Source: Acidobacteriaceae bacterium
GTDB lineage: Bacteria > Acidobacteriota > Terriglobia > Terriglobales > Acidobacteriaceae
Length of the DNA stretch: 64,000 nucleotides
Assembly: GCA_003132405.1 (NCBI GenBank)
Contig: PKXQ01000111.1
Location: 1 to 64,000, forward strand
Direction: 5' to 3'
Below are positions 60,792-64,000 of this stretch, piece by piece. Position numbers and translations under genes: made by a program. How positions within the stretch are numbered: position 1 is the stretch's first letter; every line of letters begins with the position of its first letter. The notes below the pieces were generated by a model that did no database searches, was not told the origin of the DNA, and was given only the letters and a program-made list of their open reading frames with translations.

Positions 60792-61174
60792 GGGGCAGCG
60801 ACGCGCCGCCGGAGCGAGATTCACCCGACAGCGTCGTTACGTGGCCAGAGCTTGATAATTATGCCAAGAAGGAGAGATTCCGGCAATGCGGGGAAGGCGG
60901 GCGGGGTGGCGAGTTGGGTTCTGGGCGGCAGGGAATAGAAAGCGCTACTGCAATAGGAGTTTGCCGACTGATCGCGAGTCTCTGTTGTGGAGAGGCAGGC
61001 GCGGGCAGGCTACTGGCGCCTTTGTTTCCCGGATGACGGCGAAGAGCATCGCTCCAGCAAAGAGCACAAAGACCAAGAGTCGAGTTCGAGATTCGGACAT
61101 CGCATTTAGTAGCTTGAATAGAGACATCTTAGGCCAATGTGGAGAGATATCCAATCCAAATACAACTGTGCGAC
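60792..61174. other. Intergenic region upstream of ftsK
   Basis: A possible 69-codon minus-strand frame (60945-61154), with one hydrophobic stretch (TRLLVFVLFAGAMLFAVIR), lies here but has no supporting ribosome site that I can see. Nothing else is supported. Confidence 0.45.
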
Positions 61175-61438
61175 TTAATTATTGCGCGTTCTCGATTTGT
61201 CTCGTGAATCTTCAAGATTTCGCAAATTACGTCGCGTGGCCCAGACAACTAGCCCGATTACCGGACCGAAGATTACCAATGTAGCCAATAGTCCCGCCAA
61301 TACTTCTACCCACCCACCTGCTCGAATAATGAAGATTACGAGCAAAATAGCTATGAATCCGAAAACAAAGAGGCCGAGGATTGCGAGACCGGCCCACGTC
61401 AATGCGGTAGCTGGTCTGGTGGCGATGTTCCGCCACAC
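61175..61438 (-). CDS. Small two-helix membrane protein
   Basis: The 87 residues contain two hydrophobic helices (WAGLAILGLFVFGFIAILLV and VEVLAGLLATLVIFGPVIGL) and a basic C-terminus (RRNLRNLEDSRDKSRTR). No family is recognised. Clean topology supports a real gene. The start is not certain. Confidence 0.5.
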   Translation of the reverse strand: MWRNIATRPATALTWAGLAILGLFVFGFIAILLVIFIIRAGGWVEVLAGLLATLVIFGPVIGLVVWATRRNLRNLEDSRDKSRTRNN

Positions 61439-61807
61439 CGAGTCTCGTTCGCCAGCGTTTGCGGAAAGACGATATTATTCTGGCGGTCTCTGACGTCCTG
61501 TAGCCACTGATCTCGTTGTTTCCGTGCGCTCATATCGGAGCCTGAAAATAGCACCAAGGTCTTGCAGAAGGCCGAGAAAAAACTTTACGCCGAATCCGTG
61601 GCGGCTTCCAGAACTTCGTCTCAAAATCGTACTGCCGACAGACTCCGCATACCATGGCAATCTGGATTGGGTGAGTGCAGTCGCGATGCCCAGGGACGAG
61701 GATACCCAGTACGCAGTTGGTTTATTTAGATCCCGAAGTCGCTGTGAGCATTATATTTATTCGGCGTACTGATATAGTATAGTCATAGTAATAACAGCGA
61801 GGTTAGG
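61439..61807. other. Intergenic region upstream of the second parDE-like pair
   Basis: The last ~60 bases are strongly AT-rich (GATATAGTATAGTCATAGTA near 61771-61790) and probably contain the promoter and operator of the toxin-antitoxin pair. No gene is seen. Confidence 0.5.
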
Positions 61808-62083
61808 ATGCCCAAGGAAGCTGTTTTCACGCTTAAGCTGGAGTCCGAGCTTCGCGATGCTTTCGCTGCTGAAGCGGCGGCCACTCATCGGGCCGCATCC
61901 GATTTGGTTCGGACGTTCATGCGGGAGTTTGTACAGCGGCAGCGCGAGGCGCGCGAGCACGATGCTTGGTTTCGCGCGAAGGTCCAGCAAGCCCTCGACG
62001 ACCCGCGTCCCGGTATCCCTAATGATGTGGTGATGGATGAAACCCGCGCCATCATTGACCGGATAGTGGCCGAGAAGGCTTGA
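61808..62083 (+). CDS. Antitoxin, ribbon-helix-helix type
   Basis: A 91-residue protein. Its N-terminal half is a ribbon-helix-helix (EAVFTLKLESELRDAFAAEA, HRAASDLVRTFMREFV). The C-terminal half carries a charged segment ending VVMDETRAIIDRIVAEK, common in RelB/ParD-like antitoxins. It lies four bases before a ParE-type toxin gene. An AT-rich upstream stretch with short inverted pieces probably holds the operator. Confidence 0.85.
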   Translation: MPKEAVFTLKLESELRDAFAAEAAATHRAASDLVRTFMREFVQRQREAREHDAWFRAKVQQALDDPRPGIPNDVVMDETRAIIDRIVAEKA

Positions 62084-62087
62084 GCGG

Positions 62088-62372
62088 GTGAGGGTTGATT
62101 GGCACCCAGCGGCATACGCCGACTTAGCCGAACTGGTTCGGTACATCGCGAGCGACGACCCGGCCGCTGCCTACCGCATGCACGACGAGATTCGGAATCA
62201 AATCAACATGCTGGCGACACACCCGAGAATTGGCCGCCCTGGCCGCGTAATCGGCACACGCGAGTTAGTGATTGCGGGAACACCTTATATTGCAGCTTAT
62301 CGCATCTTCGGCGAAGTACTGACAGTGTTGCGGCTACTACACGGGGCGCGCCTGTGGCCACCAAAACTGTAG
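62088..62372 (+). CDS. ParE/RelE-superfamily toxin
   Basis: The 94-residue protein fits the ParE-like toxin fold: VDWHPAAYADLAELVRYIAS, AAAYRMHDEIRNQINMLATH, PRIGRPGRVIGTRELVIAGT and YIAAYRIFGEVLTVLRLLHG. It starts at GTG, four bases after the antitoxin stop. The target (gyrase or mRNA) cannot be decided from sequence. Unlike the parE at 14418, this copy looks intact. Confidence 0.88.
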   Translation: MRVDWHPAAYADLAELVRYIASDDPAAAYRMHDEIRNQINMLATHPRIGRPGRVIGTRELVIAGTPYIAAYRIFGEVLTVLRLLHGARLWPPKL

Positions 62373-62409
62373 CCTGATTGACGTCGTCGTGTTTGCGATT
62401 GCCGCAATA

Positions 62410-64000
62410 CTACTTCGCCGGCGTCGTTCCCTCCAGCCCGCGATATTTCAGCATAGCCTTTGAGTTGGGCGGGGCGCCTCGCCACTTCTCATACATTTTC
62501 GCCAGGTCTTCGGTGTTGCCCCGCGAGAGCACCATCTGGCGGAAGCGGTCGCCGTTGGCTCGCGTGAGCCCGCCGTGTTCGTTGAACCACTCATAGCCGT
62601 CGTCGGCTAGCATTTCTGTCCAGAGGTAGGCGTAGTAGCCGGCGCTGTATCCACTCTCCCAGATATGGCTGAAATAGCTCGAGCGATAACGGGGGGGAAC
62701 ATAGCTGACGTTGAGATGAGTTTTGTCTAGCGCCTGCTTCTCGAAATCGTCGGGATTTTGCAGCGGGGCGGTCGGCGGAAGGAAGTGCCACTGCATGTCG
62801 AGTTCGGCGGCAGCGAGAAGTTCGGTCATCGAATAACCTTTGTTGAACGTTTCCGCCTTCTTGATCTTTGCGGCGAGTTCTCCGGGCATGGGCGCGCCGG
62901 TTTTATAGTGCTTCGCGAAGTGCGCGAAAATGGTGGGATAGAGAGTCCAATGCTCGTTGAATTGCGACGGAAATTCGACGAAATCGCGCGCGGTCGAAGT
63001 GCCCGAGAGAGTGGGATATTTGGCGTCAGAAAACATTCCATGCAGCGCATGGCCAAACTCATGGAACATGGTGACGACGTCTGTGAAACTGATCAGCGCG
63101 GGTTCGCCAGCGGCAGGCTTGGGCAAGTTGGCAACGTTGTAGACGACCGGGGTGGTTCCCAGCAGATGCGACTGGCCTACGAATTGAGACATCCAGGCTC
63201 CGCCATTTTTGTTGTCGCGCTTGAAATAATCACAATAAAAGAGAGCCAGATGTTTGCCATTGGTATCGAAGACCTCAAAAACGCGGACGTCGGGCTGGTA
63301 GACGGGAATGTCGTGACGCTCTTTGAAAGTGATTCCATATAACTGCGTGGCCGCGTAGAAGACGCCATTCTGCAGCACGCTGTCGAGTTCGAAGTAGGGT
63401 TTAACCTCGGCGTCGTCGATATCATAGCGAGCTTTGCGGACCTGCTCAGAGTAGAAATTCCAATCGTAAGCCTGGACCTGAAAGCCGCCCTTCTGCGCGT
63501 CGATGACGGACTGGATGTCGGCGGCTTCGCGCGCGGCTTGTGCGGTCGCGGCTGGAACGATGGCATCCATGAACTGCAACGCGGCTTTCGGCGTTTTGGC
63601 CATCTGATCATCGAGCTTCCACGCAGCGAAGCTGGGAAAGCCTAAAAGTTTTGCCTTCTGCGCACGAAGTTGAGCAAGACGAGCGATCGTATCTCGTGTG
63701 TCGTTGGCGTCGCCGTGCTCGGCGCGGTTCCAGGAATGCTCGAAAATAGCTTGGCGCGTCGCCCGATTGCTCAGCGAAGTGAGGTCAGGCTGCTGCGTGG
63801 TGTTCTGCAGCGGAACCACAAAGCCTTCGACCTTGCGATCCTTGGCGGTCTGCGCGAGCGCGGCGATGCGCGCCTCGGAGAGCCCGGCTAATGCGCCTTT
63901 GTCGGTGGTGATGTAGGCGCCAGCTTTGGTGGCGGCGAGAAGTTTGGTGTTGAAAGCATCGGAAAGCGACGACATCTCTTCATTGATTTTCTTGAGCTCG
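62410..64000 (-). CDS. M3 family metallopeptidase (peptidyl-dipeptidase Dcp-like), 5' end outside the window
   Basis: Open minus-strand frame to the right edge, at least 530 residues. The zinc motif MFHEFGHALHGMFSD is intact, and WTLYPTIFAHFAKHYKTGAP, SYFSHIWESGYSAGYYAYLW and MLADDGYEWFNEHGGLTRAN match the Dcp/oligopeptidase group. Full-length enzymes have ~680-720 residues, so ~150-190 N-terminal residues lie beyond the edge. They cleave dipeptides from peptide C-termini. Whether it is exported cannot be seen here. Confidence 0.93.
   Translation of the reverse strand, partial: ELKKINEEMSSLSDAFNTKLLAATKAGAYITTDKGALAGLSEARIAALAQTAKDRKVEGFVVPLQNTTQQPDLTSLSNRATRQAIFEHSWNRAEHGDANDTRDTIARLAQLRAQKAKLLGFPSFAAWKLDDQMAKTPKAALQFMDAIVPAATAQAAREAADIQSVIDAQKGGFQVQAYDWNFYSEQVRKARYDIDDAEVKPYFELDSVLQNGVFYAATQLYGITFKERHDIPVYQPDVRVFEVFDTNGKHLALFYCDYFKRDNKNGGAWMSQFVGQSHLLGTTPVVYNVANLPKPAAGEPALISFTDVVTMFHEFGHALHGMFSDAKYPTLSGTSTARDFVEFPSQFNEHWTLYPTIFAHFAKHYKTGAPMPGELAAKIKKAETFNKGYSMTELLAAAELDMQWHFLPPTAPLQNPDDFEKQALDKTHLNVSYVPPRYRSSYFSHIWESGYSAGYYAYLWTEMLADDGYEWFNEHGGLTRANGDRFRQMVLSRGNTEDLAKMYEKWRGAPPNSKAMLKYRGLEGTTPAK

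Overview
The window looks like chromosomal DNA of an Acidobacteriota bacterium, probably of the Terriglobia/Koribacter type. This is an inference from gene content and style: a TonB-dependent receptor with an N-terminal carboxypeptidase-like domain, several PilZ and GAF proteins, a pair of 'STGPKT' motif proteins, many small toxin-antitoxin pairs, and short dispersed palindromic or 'GTCATCCTGAGCG' repeats. No rRNA, convincing tRNA, CRISPR array, complete insertion sequence or prophage was found.

Layout. 1-8.9 kb is an accessory, partly decayed stretch: a NodU/CmcH-type carbamoyltransferase, a brnTA toxin-antitoxin pair, two STGPKT-motif proteins, one intact Wza-like polysaccharide export gene, and two decayed copies of the last ~35 codons of that gene. 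8.9-15.9 kb holds a polyprenyl-phosphate sugar-1-phosphate transferase, a PilZ-GAF-Sel1 membrane protein, an orphan AmrS-type radical SAM enzyme, a lipoprotein flanked by copies of a dispersed repeat, and a parDE pair whose parE lacks a normal start codon. 16-23.3 kb carries a GAF-TM-AMIN-amidase, a sugar epimerase, a frameshifted PilZ gene, engB and a GAF-TM-TonB protein. 23.3-32.8 kb encodes a secreted beta-propeller/Ig-like protein, a TonB-dependent receptor, ugd and a UDP-glucuronate decarboxylase-like gene, a receiver-PilZ-PilZ regulator and an M23 peptidase.

32.8-45.8 kb holds a large Lhr-type helicase with a repeat inserted in frame, small DUF1801 and DUF962-like proteins, a segment bracketed by a perfect 26-bp inverted repeat and containing a nonsense-mutated DUF4238 gene, a Tat-exported dienelactone-hydrolase-like protein, proS, and a TetR remnant. 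46-64 kb is mostly housekeeping or envelope: a class A penicillin-binding protein, a TPR protein, a KdsC-like phosphatase, a methyltransferase, DUF2252, DUF4337, YjbQ, a GGH-repeat secreted protein with two apparent frameshifts, an orphan CpaF ATPase, FtsK, a second ParE-type toxin-antitoxin pair and a 5'-truncated M3 peptidase.

Common threads. Many genes build or remodel the envelope: sugar-phosphate transferase, epimerase, UDP-sugar enzymes, export protein, amidase, M23 peptidase, PBP and KdsC. Three proteins share one design, a cytoplasmic GAF sensor joined through one membrane helix to a different extracytoplasmic module (Sel1, cell-wall amidase, TonB C-domain). This is the most interesting candidate system here. 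The window also has an unusual number of genes broken by one base (PilZ, DUF4238, parE, TetR, two disordered or secreted proteins), which reflects either real decay or base-level sequence error.
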